A stretch of 64,000 nt of DNA from an uncultured Pseudomonadales bacterium. GTDB taxonomy: Bacteria > Pseudomonadota > Gammaproteobacteria > Pseudomonadales > Pseudohongiellaceae. The first letter of the stretch is position 1. Each line of letters opens with the position of its first letter. This document shows positions 1-8,836 of this stretch, one piece after another. Below the pieces are notes generated by a model that was not told the DNA's origin, searched no databases, and saw only the letters and a list, made by a program, of their open reading frames with translations. Position numbers and translations under genes: made by a program. The stretch spans positions 1 through 64,000 of the forward strand of contig CALSUH010000030.1 of NCBI GenBank assembly GCA_943789485.1. Reading direction: 5' to 3'.

Positions 1-259
1 CACTATGCATCAGGCATTAAAAAAATGAGGCTCACCCCTAACGGGGTGGGCCTTTTTTTTTAGTGCCTGACAATGACCTGTTCTGCCGAATGCTGTGAGA
101 GTAGGGTGAAGAACGGTTGGCGCAGCCAAAACAAAGTGCAGCTTTGTTAGTGATGAACGACCCGCCAAGGATGGCGGGGCTGGGGCTAAAGAGAATAACT
201 GAAGCTGCGCCAGGGATGGCAACACAAAGCACCCTTACACCATGCATCAGGCATTAAAA
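1..259. repeat. Dispersed palindrome-rich repeat, copy 1
   Basis: The 22-base motif CAC(T/C)ATGCATCAGGCATTAAAA occurs at 1-22 and again at 238-259. Between the copies lie small hairpins: AACAAAG/CTTTGTT at 130-148 and CCCGCC/GGCGGG at 161-178. Pieces of the same unit recur at 1807-1945 and 18235-18295. No coding signal is convincing here. The class is unknown: a MITE-like or REP-like element, or the leftovers of a mobile element, are the main options. Confidence 0.5.
29..61 (+). terminator. Strong rho-independent terminator
   Basis: A ten-pair stem (GGCTCACCCC with GGGGTGGGCC, one G-T wobble) closes a TAAC loop and is followed directly by an uninterrupted run of T residues. This is the textbook form of an intrinsic terminator for plus-strand transcription entering from the left of the window. 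The gene it ends lies outside the window. The hairpin follows a copy of the dispersed ATCAGGCATTAAAA motif. Confidence 0.85.
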
Positions 260-390
260 TACTGGGGCAAGACCACTAGTCATTTAATAACTTATTAGTG
301 TTCTTCAATAGTTCACTTTCCTCCATTTCCAAGTGGGGGAAATGCAAAATCTTTAGACCTAAGGTCTAGTGATTGATATTCGAGACTGTA

Positions 391-403
391 TCTGACCCCT
401 TTT
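391..403. repeat. TCTGACCCC-type dispersed motif
   Basis: The motif TCTGACCCCTTTT belongs to a small set in this window, in both orientations: 1661-1680, 9031-9049 and 20183-20201 carry GG(A/G)GTCAGAG or its complement. Similar motifs are known at the edges of REP-associated or IS-derived sequences in other bacteria, so these probably mark old mobile-element boundaries. That interpretation is inference. Confidence 0.35.
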
Positions 404-429
404 GATCGTTTTTCCTCCAGCACCTTGCT

Positions 430-1554
430 CTAAGGAGCTGTATTTAGGCGTGCGGCAATGAGAGGTAAATGCTGTCGTCCAATTAATAGTTCATCGTCCA
501 AAAGGACGACGATACCCACCGTTGCTGGACGAATTACTTGTTCTGGCCCTTCTTTTTTCGCAGAGATTTGATTCTGCTGCAAAAGCTGTTCTATAGCAGT
601 TGCATAGTCCTGCGAAGCAGATCCCGTTGAATCATAGCGATCAAGGTTTAGCTGCCGGTTTTTTTCGCGCCACTGCATGTGCAGAGCACTGCGTGAACCT
701 TCAGCATACGAAGTGGGCGCGGAGGTTTTGCTTGCTTCAATCATCACCCAACTGAGGCTTCCAGAATAATTTGAAAGAAGCTTGAAGAGCTGAGGTAGAG
801 CTAACAGGCTATCTAGGGAATCGTCTATGCCGATGGTAACTTGGGAGGGAGGCTGCGGTAGCGCCAGCAGTTCGACTGGCAGGGGATTTCCAATATCTGG
901 AGTAGGCCCATTTTGCCCGGCTATTTGCCAGTGTACGCGAGGTAGGTTTTCACGCCCAAAGTACACATCCGACCCAACAACATAGGAGGGGACACCGAAG
1001 ATGCCATCGGAGAAAGCTGACGATTGTAGTTGAGCATTAATTGCCGTGCCTTCGTCGCGAGCCCATTCGCCGAATGCTGCACCGTCGGCTCCAACTTGGT
1101 CCAATAGCTGTTCAATTGCAGTACTGTTTTCTACATCGAGTTCGCGCTTCCAGAACGGCTGGAAAACGAGATCAATAAATTTCTGCTGCGTGTCGTAGTC
1201 ATAGTTCTTTGTCCACAGCATCGCAGTGGCCGCTAGATTAGTATCCCAAATTTTCACGGTGCCGCGTATGGTCTGTTGGTACAGGGTCGCGTAGCGCCTA
1301 CAATCGTAGTACGCGTACTTAACGCCAGCCCACTGCTCAGTACTACGGCTTTGCTCGACGACCTTGCCTGCTTCGTCGAGACGTGCGCTGCCCAGATAAC
1401 TCGGAATATCTAGCACGAAAGGGCGCCAATCGAATTGAACGCCCAATTTTCGTTCAAGTGCGCGTGTAGGCTCGATAGCAAGATAGGCATAGGGACTTTT
1501 GAAATCTAGGTACACGATGGCGGGACTATCGGTGGCGAGTGGCTGTAGTATCAA
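430..1554 (-). CDS. DsbA-family / HCCA-isomerase-like protein, two-domain
   Basis: A 374-residue protein. Residues about 12-215 match the DsbA/2-hydroxychromene-2-carboxylate isomerase (GST-kappa) fold: an N-terminal strand DFKSPYAYLA with the Ser-Pro-Tyr that replaces the CxxC of true DsbA, and near the end of the domain the motif GIFGVPSYVV with a cis-proline. It therefore probably acts as a glutathione-dependent isomerase or transferase and not as a disulfide oxidase. Residues about 235-374 form an unusual extra region that may be a degenerate second domain. The start is TTG at 1552-1554, chosen because AAAGGA lies seven bases upstream and no ATG fits. No operon partner is near. The substrate is unknown. 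Confidence 0.75.
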   Translation of the reverse strand: MILQPLATDSPAIVYLDFKSPYAYLAIEPTRALERKLGVQFDWRPFVLDIPSYLGSARLDEAGKVVEQSRSTEQWAGVKYAYYDCRRYATLYQQTIRGTVKIWDTNLAATAMLWTKNYDYDTQQKFIDLVFQPFWKRELDVENSTAIEQLLDQVGADGAAFGEWARDEGTAINAQLQSSAFSDGIFGVPSYVVGSDVYFGRENLPRVHWQIAGQNGPTPDIGNPLPVELLALPQPPSQVTIGIDDSLDSLLALPQLFKLLSNYSGSLSWVMIEASKTSAPTSYAEGSRSALHMQWREKNRQLNLDRYDSTGSASQDYATAIEQLLQQNQISAKKEGPEQVIRPATVGIVVLLDDELLIGRQHLPLIAARLNTAP

Positions 1555-1806
1555 GGTGTTATCCTTTAGGTTATTTTTCTATTTAATTTACTAGTTAAAG
1601 CTGGCTGCTCGGTGTTGTTCGTGAGAAGTGCGCAAGCCCAGTTGAGCTATCTCATAAACAAATGGAGTCAGAGCAAGAATACAGTAGTTGGGATTTCAAT
1701 AAGAAAGAAATATTGCTTAGCTAAGTTCTTATTTCTACTGCCTACTGATAGTTTTCCGAAGGAATTAATTAACTAGCGACTTAGCTACACGAGACTACCT
1801 TAGGCT
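1555..1806. other. Intergenic DNA without a recognised gene
   Basis: I see no gene here. The stretch contains the motif AATGGAGTCAGAGCAAG at 1661-1677, a relative of the GGGGTCAGAGTA-type motifs elsewhere in the window. It is otherwise unremarkable A+T-rich sequence between the HCCA-isomerase-like gene and the second copy of the palindrome-rich repeat. Confidence 0.4.
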
Positions 1807-1945
1807 ATGTATCAGGCATGGCTTGGATGAACACAGTAGTGGACTGGACGGCAATCAATGATTCGAACTCTGGCTGAGCCAGACTCCTCACCCTTGCGGG
1901 CCGCGTTGCGGTCTTGAATGCTGCGCATTCGATCAGGCATTAAAA
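1807..1945. repeat. Dispersed palindrome-rich repeat, copy 2
   Basis: Two ATCAGGCAT motifs (1811-1819 and 1932-1945, the latter continuing to TAAAA as in copy 1) bracket two perfect hairpins: TCTGGC-TGA-GCCAGA at 1869-1883 and GAATGC-TGC-GCATTC at 1916-1930. The 18-mer GCGGTCTTGAATGCTGCG at 1908-1925 is identical at 18249-18266. The unit abuts the broken SDR fragment at about 1946, so it probably marks a recombination or insertion junction. Confidence 0.5.
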
Positions 1946-2237
1946 TAAGAAGGCCCCGTTATTGGTAGCCATGGAGCTGTGTCCGGGTGGAACAGAGTCT
2001 AATTTTTCGACGGTGGCCTCTGAAAATTCAGAAGTAATAAGTGCCAGAACTGTCGAAATGGGGGTCTCAAGTCTTAGTGCCGAATTGGTTGCAAACGAGT
2101 GTTTAGATGCTTTCTTAAAAGACAGAATGTATGTGATTACAGGTAGAAGCAGCAAGATCATGCGCGCAATCGGCCGTTTGACCTATTGTCCATGTGGATG
2201 CCATCCCATTTACTTAGAAAAAAGCAATAGGGTCTGA
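1946..2237 (+). pseudogene. C-terminal fragment of a short-chain dehydrogenase/reductase
   Basis: The frame opening just after the ATCAGGCATTAAAA motif encodes LVAMELCPGGTESNF followed by a helix-rich stretch and DRMYVITGRSSKIM. This is the usual end of a classical SDR: the Pro-Gly after the catalytic region, then the YVIPGRSN-like segment. The Rossmann cofactor motif and the YxxxK catalytic site are missing, so this is a fragment of a gene cut at about 1946. The final residues after GRLTYC do not look like SDR. An ATG at 1971 could still be translated, but a working enzyme is not possible. Confidence 0.6.
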
Positions 2238-2374
2238 TAGCAAAGGGAATTTCCGACCGATTTCTTTGATCTTGATCTTGAGCTTTACTTTTGCTGTACA
2301 AAACCAAAATACCGCTGCTAGCGTTTACTTGTTGTCATTTCCTAAATCTTCCTATTAGCCTGTAAGCTTAACCT

Positions 2375-3211
2375 ATGCCCGAAGGACCAGAAATACGGCT
2401 TGCCGCAGACAAAATTGCGAAGGTGCTTGTCGACAAACCAGTACTATCATTTTTTTTCGGATTGCCAAACCTAGCTCGTTGGGAAGGGGATTTTGCGTCC
2501 AGCTACGTGATTTCCATTGAAACTCGAGGCAAGGCCTTGCTAACACACTTCGCAAATGGCTTAACTATATACTCTCACAACCAACTCTATGGTCGGTGGT
2601 ATGTAGTTAAAAGGAATCGTTTGCCATCCTCAGGCCGTTCTTTGCGCATGGCGATACACACAGCCGAGCACAGTGCGCTGCTGTATAGCGCTTCAGATAT
2701 TAGTGTTTGGGAAACCCAGCGGATTTTAGAGCATCCATTTTTAGCGAAGCTTGGCCCGGACATATTGAGCGAAGAGCTAACCTGGAGGCAGGTTGCAAGC
2801 CTCTTAGCCTCACTTAAGTTTCGCAATCGCAGAGTTGGAGCCTTTTATCTGGACCAAGGCTTTGTCGCTGGAATAGGAAACTATTTGCGATCTGAAATCC
2901 TTTTCTTTGCCAAGGTCAATCCCTGGGCTAAGCCAAATCAATTAAGCACTAAAGAGTTAAATCAGCTAGCTAGGGCTACGTTGTCCGTGTCTCGTCGCAG
3001 CTATAAAACAAAAGGAGTGACGAACGAGGCGTCTAGAGTAACTCAATTAAAGAAGCTGGGTAAGACTCGAAGTCAATTTCGTCACGCGGTATTCGGAAGA
3101 GAATCCCAAGCCTGTTATGACTGTGGCTGCGATATAATTAAAGACAGCGTGGCATCAAGACGACTTTACTGGTGCCCTGCATGCCAATATGAAACGAGCG
3201 AGAGACAATGA
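2375..3211 (+). CDS. nei: Endonuclease VIII (DNA glycosylase/AP lyase)
   Basis: Removes oxidised pyrimidines from DNA and cuts the resulting abasic site, in base-excision repair. The 278-residue length fits the family. After removal of Met, the protein starts PEGPEIR, with the catalytic proline and the neighbouring glutamate. The beta-hairpin lysine sits in ETRGKALLTHF, followed by YSHNQLYG, typical of Nei rather than MutM. A C-terminal zinc finger has Cys247-x2-Cys250 and Cys267-x2-Cys270. The gene overlaps the next one by four bases (ATGA), so the two are translationally coupled. Plus-strand transcription probably starts in the A+T-rich gap upstream. Identification is firm. Confidence 0.93.
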   Translation: MPEGPEIRLAADKIAKVLVDKPVLSFFFGLPNLARWEGDFASSYVISIETRGKALLTHFANGLTIYSHNQLYGRWYVVKRNRLPSSGRSLRMAIHTAEHSALLYSASDISVWETQRILEHPFLAKLGPDILSEELTWRQVASLLASLKFRNRRVGAFYLDQGFVAGIGNYLRSEILFFAKVNPWAKPNQLSTKELNQLARATLSVSRRSYKTKGVTNEASRVTQLKKLGKTRSQFRHAVFGRESQACYDCGCDIIKDSVASRRLYWCPACQYETSERQ

Positions 3212-4572
3212 TCCCCGGGCAAAAAGACTTTTTATTCGTGCCTCTCGGCGGATGCGGTGAAATCGGGATGAACTTAAACTTGTTCGGCCATGCCGGTCAG
3301 TGGTTGATGGTAGACTGCGGAATTACTTTTGAGAAGGATGATACTAACCCGGGAGGTGGCAATAGAGTTGAAATGCCCGACCCAATATTTATTAGCAACC
3401 GCAGTGATGCCCTTGTTGGAATGATCGCGACTCATGCACACGAAGACCACATAGGGGCAATCGCTCATCTATGGCCCCAGTTAAGATGTCCTATTTACAC
3501 GACGCCGTTTACGCGGAATGTATTGCTTCGAAAACTAAGACAAAAGGGGGTTGATGCACCTATTGTGACCGTTCAGGAGGGCGAGACAATCACTCTTGGG
3601 GGTTTTAGGGTTACTTGGCTTCCCATTACCCATTCGACTGTAGAAACCAATGCGCTGCTTATAGAAACCTCAGCTGGGCGGACGTTGCATACAGCAGATT
3701 GGAAGATTGACTCAGCGCCTATTGTTGGTCGAGCGTTTGAACCGGATGTTTATCGACGGCTAGGCAATGATGGCATCGACGCTATAGTGTGTGACTCAAC
3801 CAACGCCAATCAAGCTGGCCATTCCACTTCTGAGTCAGAATTGTTTGAAGGACTGTTAGCAGCCGTTAAATGCTCCACGGGACGGGTAGTAGTTGCTTGT
3901 TTTTCTAGCAACATTGCGCGCCTGCAAACTCTTGGTCATGTGGCGGAAGTGTCAGGGCGCTATATAGGAGTGATTGGCCGATCGATAGAGGCCATGGTGA
4001 CGAATGCCAGAATGGCGGGTTACTTAAACGAACATTTCAACCTAGTCGATTCTTTTAACCTAGGCTATCTTCTGCCTAATGAGGTATTGGCTGTGGCGAC
4101 GGGGAGTCAGGGAGAGTCGCGAGCTGCTTTGCAGCGACTGGCGATGGATACTCATCCGGACATTACCTTAGCTACGGGGGATCACGTGATCTTCAGCGCC
4201 AAAACTATTCCTGGCAACGAGATCGAAGTGCATCGATTGGTGGCTGCCCTTGTGAGCAAAGGTGTTGAGGTGACGCTTTCAGAGACCAGTTTGCAGCCTA
4301 TTCATGCCTCGGGGCACCCTTGTCGGGACGAATTACAGCAAATGTATGATTGGATAAAGCCTAAAATTGCAATACCTGTTCATGGTGAAGCTTTGCATAT
4401 GCAATGCAATGCAGATATAGCAAAGTCATGTGGCGTACCAATACAGTTGACTGGAAGCAATGGTGATGTGTTTGACATAGTTACTGGAAAAATACTGAAA
4501 GAGCGCGTACCAGTAGGTCGGCTCTGGTTAGATGATTCAAAGCGAGAGGCGCTTTTAGCAAAGGTTGAGTAG
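3208..4572 (+). CDS. RNase J-like beta-CASP metallo-beta-lactamase ribonuclease
   Basis: A 454-residue metallo-beta-lactamase/beta-CASP protein of the RNase J group. It opens VPLGGCGEIGMN, has the zinc-binding motif His76-x-His78-x-Asp80-His81, the segment LHTADWKID, VCDSTNA, and the beta-CASP motifs SSNIARLQT and PVHGEALHM. The family processes and degrades RNA from the 5' end or internally. This copy is shorter than Firmicute RNase J (about 550), lacking much of the C-terminal extension, as is usual for proteobacterial forms. It overlaps nei by four bases. The coupling to a DNA repair gene leaves open a DNA or mixed nucleic-acid substrate. Confidence 0.82.
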   Translation: MIPGQKDFLFVPLGGCGEIGMNLNLFGHAGQWLMVDCGITFEKDDTNPGGGNRVEMPDPIFISNRSDALVGMIATHAHEDHIGAIAHLWPQLRCPIYTTPFTRNVLLRKLRQKGVDAPIVTVQEGETITLGGFRVTWLPITHSTVETNALLIETSAGRTLHTADWKIDSAPIVGRAFEPDVYRRLGNDGIDAIVCDSTNANQAGHSTSESELFEGLLAAVKCSTGRVVVACFSSNIARLQTLGHVAEVSGRYIGVIGRSIEAMVTNARMAGYLNEHFNLVDSFNLGYLLPNEVLAVATGSQGESRAALQRLAMDTHPDITLATGDHVIFSAKTIPGNEIEVHRLVAALVSKGVEVTLSETSLQPIHASGHPCRDELQQMYDWIKPKIAIPVHGEALHMQCNADIAKSCGVPIQLTGSNGDVFDIVTGKILKERVPVGRLWLDDSKREALLAKVE

Positions 4573-4660
4573 CGGCCGACTCGCCAGTGCGGCTATGGCA
4601 CAGATGTATTCCTGTAAAGAAATTAGAAATCCAAATGCCGTAACGGTGCGTAATTTAATT

Positions 4661-5002
4661 ATGGATAAAGACACATTGTTCTACGACGATGCCTGCCCAA
4701 TTTGTTCGGCAGAAATGGCAAAGCTAGCGAAGCATCATGACAAAGGTCTAGAACTTACGCCCATTTCCACGCTTCCAGTGGAACGCCAGGCTGCTCTGCG
4801 CACGGAACTGCATCTTAGAACCGAGGGTGGTGAATGGCTAAAAGGATTAGAGGCAAACGTGCGTGCCTGGCAACATACACGTTACAGCAAGGCGACGAAT
4901 TTGTTGCTCCACCCCATGTTTCGTTGGATAGCTGAACTGGCCTACCAAACTTGGCTCTCCTATTACCAATGGACGCGAAAGCGCAGAGAAGCTAAGGATT
5001 GA
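4661..5002 (+). CDS. DCC-family (DUF393) thiol-disulfide oxidoreductase-like protein
   Basis: A 113-residue protein if started at ATG 4661 (MDKDTLFYDDACPIC). An upstream TTG in the same frame exists, but the sequence before 4661 is not protein-like for this family. The motif FYDDACPIC with Cys12 and Cys15 is the DCC signature, and the central LxxLG-type and C-terminal LLxHPMFRWIA-like segments fit. Members have a thioredoxin-like fold and unclear substrates. The gene lies about 90 bases after the beta-CASP nuclease on the same strand and may be the third gene of a nei operon. Confidence 0.7.
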   Translation: MDKDTLFYDDACPICSAEMAKLAKHHDKGLELTPISTLPVERQAALRTELHLRTEGGEWLKGLEANVRAWQHTRYSKATNLLLHPMFRWIAELAYQTWLSYYQWTRKRREAKD

Positions 5003-5397
5003 TGTGTTACCCCAATAGCGTGAAATTAATCTGCCCCCTCTGACTCTACAGGGCAAAGTACCATTCTTATTTTAGTAAACAGTATTGATAAATTAACTCT
5101 CTAAATCCACAACAACCCTGTAAAAGCACTTCTACGCTGCAACCGCCTTTCCCGAAGGCGCAAAGGCAAGTCCTTAGAAATATCGATAGCTTTCTACTAC
5201 ACCAAATGCCTGCCCAGGAAAAGTAAGTTACAGACTCTATGAACTTTTAAAAATCACAGCGCCTGATACATTTATTGGTTTGTGATCGATTAGAAATGAC
5301 CCATTTAGCGCATTGTTACGTATCGGTTATAGAAGTGTTTTTTAGTGCTCGCTTCTTAAGAATTTAAGCACTTAAATTCAAGTAAAAAGGATGAACA
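5003..5397. other. Intergenic region upstream of pseudoazurin gene
   Basis: No gene is recognised. A small hairpin CGCCTT-TCCCG-AAGGCG lies at 5144-5160 without a following T run, so it is a weak candidate for a terminator of the nei group. The second half, which must carry the pseudoazurin promoter, is A+T-rich. I did not find a convincing FNR or NNR box. Confidence 0.4.
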
Positions 5398-5841
5398 ATG
5401 AAATTTCTAAACACGATGCTGGTCGGTTCTTTAGTAATATTCTCTGGGTCGGCGCTCGCGGAAAGCTACGAAGTGCAAATGCTCAATACAGGCGAAGATG
5501 GTGTAATGGTTTTTGAGCCGGCAGTTTTAAGTATAAATCCTGGGGACTCTGTTACGTTTAAAGCAACGAATCCTGGTCATAATTCAGAGTCTATGCAAGA
5601 AATGATGCCAGAAGGTGCGCAAGGGTGGAAGGGAGGCATGGGTCAAGACGTTACCGTGACTTTCGATCAGGACGGTGTTTACGTATACCAATGCACTCCC
5701 CACCTTATGATGGCTATGGTAGGAGTTATCAAGGTCGGTTCTGGACCGAATCTAGAAGCTATTAAAACTGCCGCGACAGGCAAGAAAGCAGCATTTATGA
5801 TGGCCCAGGATCGTTTAGATGATTACTTAAATCAATTATGA
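5398..5841 (+). CDS. Pseudoazurin (periplasmic type I copper protein)
   Basis: A small blue copper protein that carries electrons in the periplasm, in denitrifiers to nitrite or nitrous oxide reductase. The signal peptide (residues 1-21, ending GSALA) is clear. The four type I copper ligands are in place: His61 in PGHNSES, then Cys99-x2-His102-x4-Met107 in the CTPHLMMAM loop. The 147-residue length is normal. AAAAGGA seven bases before the ATG is a good ribosome site. No denitrification genes are adjacent, so the redox partner is unknown. The surrounding genes point to a lone electron carrier. Confidence 0.9.
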   Translation: MKFLNTMLVGSLVIFSGSALAESYEVQMLNTGEDGVMVFEPAVLSINPGDSVTFKATNPGHNSESMQEMMPEGAQGWKGGMGQDVTVTFDQDGVYVYQCTPHLMMAMVGVIKVGSGPNLEAIKTAATGKKAAFMMAQDRLDDYLNQL

Positions 5842-6165
5842 GTTTGCATTATATAGCGATCTGAAGGTTAGGTGGTTTACCTGCTTTTTAGGAAGCCACC
5901 GATTAATGCACGCGGTGACAATGAATATTACTGAATAGTCTCTATAGGCAGCTGTTATGTAGTGGCATCAAATTCTAAGGCCCAGCTGCTGCACAAGCGC
6001 CACAGAAGTAAATAACCACTGCTGTTTTCCGTCAAAAATGGATGACACCGGACTACCAGCGCCGAGCTTATCACTATGGATCGACTAAGAACCTAGCCAT
6101 AGGCATGAGCGCTCTGCAACCGAGTAAAGCGTATTTTCCTCAAGAACCTGCGCACAGGCCTAATC
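5842..6165. other. Intergenic region, nothing recognised
   Basis: Between the pseudoazurin gene and the small secreted protein gene I see no gene, no clear terminator and no repeat. The sequence is of ordinary composition with stops in all frames. Confidence 0.4.
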
Positions 6166-6537
6166 ATGAACAAACTACTAACAATAGTAATTTTATTTTG
6201 CTTCACCGCAGTCGCTAGTGCGGATATTTATTATTGTGAAGACACTATGGGAGTTTCAATAGACAGGTTTGATTTTGAGGCTTTGAATAATGATAGCGAT
6301 AATTTCATCGCACATAGCTGGCTGATTGATACTGATAAAGGCTGGCGGCGTACAGATAATCCTCACTATGAAGGAATATGCGAAGTGAATAAAGGCTATA
6401 CTGTTTGTAGTGTTCGCGATATAGCTTTTGGGGAAGCAACTTTTGCGATTCATCCCGATGGCTCAAATTTTACTCTCGTATATCTCGATTACGGTTTGGA
6501 TGTATTGGCGTTTGTCGGAACCTGTACTAAGGCATAA
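6166..6537 (+). CDS. Small secreted protein of unknown function
   Basis: A 123-residue protein with a clear Sec signal peptide (residues 1-19, MNKLLTIVILFCFTAVASA) and a mature part of about 104 residues. Four cysteines (in YYCED, GICEV, TVCSV and GTCTK) could form two disulfides in the periplasm. The mature part is rich in aromatic and acidic residues and looks like a small beta-rich domain. I do not recognise the family. The neighbours, pseudoazurin and a MazG-like hydrolase, are too distant to suggest an operon. Confidence 0.6.
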   Translation: MNKLLTIVILFCFTAVASADIYYCEDTMGVSIDRFDFEALNNDSDNFIAHSWLIDTDKGWRRTDNPHYEGICEVNKGYTVCSVRDIAFGEATFAIHPDGSNFTLVYLDYGLDVLAFVGTCTKA

Positions 6538-6754
6538 TCATGGACCAACACTAGCAGCAATAACCCTACCCTGCTTTTCCAAGCACTAATCAGTCCTCAC
6601 AACCGTTTATGCTGAAAATCATTGCACAGTGGCTAGCAACTTGTCAGAGGCCTCTGTGAGTATTCTGCTGGCTTCCTGGAAGCCCGATATTGCGACCACT
6701 CCAGCTACTTGGGGTGATTAAACAGAAACCTTCGATCAGGATCATTCTTCAACT

Positions 6755-7123
6755 ATGACTGACAAAATCTCGACTATCGCAGACCTTAAAGACCTTCTCC
6801 AGACGTTCAGGGATGAAAGGGATTGGAATCAATTCCACGATGCGAAAAATCTAGCCGAGGCTATATCAATTGAAGCTGCAGAACTTCAAGAACTGTTTCT
6901 ATGGCAAGACAGTAACACTGTAATGGAGAAACTCGTTACTGACGAAAGCTTTAAAAAAAGTGTGGAAGAGGAACTAGCAGATATAGTCGCCTACTGTCTG
7001 AACTTTGCGAATGCAACAGGCATAGACATATCAAGTGCTGTAGTGGACAAAGTCGGCAAAAATGCCGAGAAGTATCCAGTAGAGAAAGCCAAGGGCATAG
7101 CTAAGAAGTACGACCAATTATGA
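6755..7123 (+). CDS. MazG-like nucleotide pyrophosphohydrolase
   Basis: A 122-residue all-alpha NTP pyrophosphohydrolase of the RS21-C6/dCTPase branch of the MazG superfamily. The metal-binding pattern is visible: EAAELQEL (the ExxE type motif) followed about 35 residues later by EEELADIVAY (ExxD). The opening DLKDLLQTFRDERDW and NLAEAISIEAAEL is characteristic of this group. Such enzymes hydrolyse non-canonical or excess dNTPs to the monophosphate and pyrophosphate, cleaning the nucleotide pool. A monocistronic gene seems likely. Substrate preference cannot be read from the sequence. Confidence 0.85.
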   Translation: MTDKISTIADLKDLLQTFRDERDWNQFHDAKNLAEAISIEAAELQELFLWQDSNTVMEKLVTDESFKKSVEEELADIVAYCLNFANATGIDISSAVVDKVGKNAEKYPVEKAKGIAKKYDQL

Positions 7124-7142
7124 CTTTTCTTTGAATCAGAGA

Positions 7143-7289
7143 CTAACAAACCAGAAAGTTCTCTGAATCAGGAAAACCATTCGCTAAAAAGCCAATGCTG
7201 ATTTCCTTACTCCCCGTGACACTAGCAGACAATGTGTATGGCTCCACTTCCAAAGTCACCTGTCCTGCGAGATTATGATAGTCACTCAT
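7143..7289 (-). CDS. Possible small protein, 48 residues, unknown
   Basis: A short minus-strand frame starts at ATG 7287-7289 and ends at a TAG. AAAGGA lies eight bases upstream of the ATG, which is a good ribosome site. The product begins MSDYHNLAGQ and ends in NFLVC, is mildly hydrophobic without a membrane span, and matches nothing I know. It lies in a 446-base gap between the MazG-like gene and cry-DASH. It may instead be the tail of a decayed gene. Confidence is low because the frame is short. Confidence 0.3.
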   Translation of the reverse strand: MSDYHNLAGQVTLEVEPYTLSASVTGSKEISIGFLANGFPDSENFLVC

Positions 7290-7569
7290 GATAACGTTCC
7301 TTTGAATTTTGTAGGTCAAAAATTAGCAGAGCTAGACTAGGAACCCTTTCAAGCGTGTACCCTAAAGCGATATTGCCAAGATAACTACCAAAGCTGGGAA
7401 AACCTTCAATCACAGGAAATAAGGCTACTGTTTTATCCCAAGAAGCATTGGTCGACTAGCTGTGCTTTTCTCCTAGCCATCTCAATGTGCATAACGAAAT
7501 TTTTATCTCTCTACATCTAGCTAATCCGTTGTCATCAGCTCAGCGTATCAGTATTTTCTGGAGTATTTA

Positions 7570-8835
7570 ATGGCACACACCCTTTACTGGCTTACTCACG
7601 ATCTGAGGCTCGATGATAACCCTGCCCTACTGCGAGCGGCGCTTGGTGAGTCATTGCTGCTTGTTTACTGTGTAAATCCTGATTGGTTCGTCCCAGGTCG
7701 ATTACTCTCGGCCTCGATGGGTGCTCATCGCTTGCAGTTTCTGAGGGAGGCGCTAGTAGGCCTAAGCAACTCATTAAACGGGATCGGGCAGCACCTTCTG
7801 ATTCTTGAGGAACGCCCTCAAATCGCTTTAGCCAGATTGGTCCGCCAGAATGCTATCCAACGGTTAGTCTGCTCTAGCCAATTTGGTATGGATGAAAAAT
7901 GCGAGCTACAGGCGCTAGCTAAAAATTTGCCTGACCTTGAAATAGAAGAGGTGGACACTTATACGCTTTTCAATCGACAAGCGATAGATTCTATCAATGA
8001 TGGGGTTCTGACAACGTACTCCAGATTTAGGCGCCAAGCTGAGAAATGGGAAGCGATGCCTGTACTCCCTACTCCAGAGCGCCTCCCACCTCCACCCAAG
8101 GCAGTTATCCGTAAGGAAAAGATGCCTCCCAACTTCCTTGCTGAACAGGCAGCAAGCGAAAAGCTAATCACCGGGGGGGAAAGGGCGGCTCAGGAGCATC
8201 TTGCACAGTATTTTGCCGGTGACCTGCCTCTATCTTACAAAGCTGTGCGCAATGAATTGGACGGTTTCAACAATTCCTCAAAAATGTCGTCGTGGCTTAA
8301 TATGGGTTGTCTTTCTATCAGGCGCCTGCGATGGACGGTCGAGGATTATGAATCAAAGCACGGTGGAAACGAATCCACATACTGGCTCTTTGTTGAGCTA
8401 TTGTGGCGTGAGTATTTTTTGTGGTTAGCGTTACATATTGAAAGTCAGCTTTTCAGTTTTCACGGTGCTGCAGCGCAGCCACCGATGACTAAGTTTCAGC
8501 AAGAAAAGTTTGAGTGCTGGTGTAAGGGAGACACGCCTTATCCATTAGTGAATGCCTGCATGAGGCAGTTGAATCGGAGTGGGTTTTTATCTAACCGGGG
8601 GCGACAGATTGCGGCAAGCTGTTTTGTGAACGAGTTAGCCCAAGACTGGCGCTACGGTGCGGCTTTCTTTGAACAGCAACTTGTGGACTATAACGTGGCG
8701 GTGAACTGGGGTAATTGGCAGTATATTGCTGGAGTAGGTGCCGACCCAAGGGGAGGCCGGCATTTTAATCTGAAAAAACAAACAGAACTCTATGATGCTA
8801 ATGGCGAATATCGGCGTCGCTGGGCGCGTAGCTGA
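7570..8835 (+). CDS. Cryptochrome DASH / photolyase family protein
   Basis: A 421-residue photolyase-family flavoprotein. The N-terminal alpha/beta domain starts [18 protein letters not shown]. The C-terminal FAD domain carries [34 protein letters not shown] and [19 protein letters not shown]. The VELLWREYF and GADPR..RHFN patterns are those of the DASH branch, which repairs cyclobutane dimers mainly in single-stranded DNA and may also signal light. GGAG lies six bases before the ATG. The next gene, a DUF2256 zinc-finger-like protein, starts two bases after the stop, a pairing often seen with cry-DASH. Protein is slightly shorter than some family members. Confidence 0.88.
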   Translation: MAHTLYWLTHDLRLDDNPALLRAALGESLLLVYCVNPDWFVPGRLLSASMGAHRLQFLREALVGLSNSLNGIGQHLLILEERPQIALARLVRQNAIQRLVCSSQFGMDEKCELQALAKNLPDLEIEEVDTYTLFNRQAIDSINDGVLTTYSRFRRQAEKWEAMPVLPTPERLPPPPKAVIRKEKMPPNFLAEQAASEKLITGGERAAQEHLAQYFAGDLPLSYKAVRNELDGFNNSSKMSSWLNMGCLSIRRLRWTVEDYESKHGGNESTYWLFVELLWREYFLWLALHIESQLFSFHGAAAQPPMTKFQQEKFECWCKGDTPYPLVNACMRQLNRSGFLSNRGRQIAASCFVNELAQDWRYGAAFFEQQLVDYNVAVNWGNWQYIAGVGADPRGGRHFNLKKQTELYDANGEYRRRWARS

Positions 8836-8836
8836 T

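Noticed and set aside
1-260. Integron attC sites
   Set aside because: Some GTTAG-like words and hairpins are present, but no matching RYYYAAC/GTTRRRY pair with the usual attC folding was found, and no integrase gene is in the window.
1855-1900. tRNA-like T-arm (minus strand GTTCGAATC)
   Set aside because: The flanking bases do not pair to a T stem, and no acceptor or anticodon stem can be formed around it.
5144-5160. Hairpin as terminator of the nei operon
   Set aside because: Only six pairs and no T run, so not supported as an intrinsic terminator.
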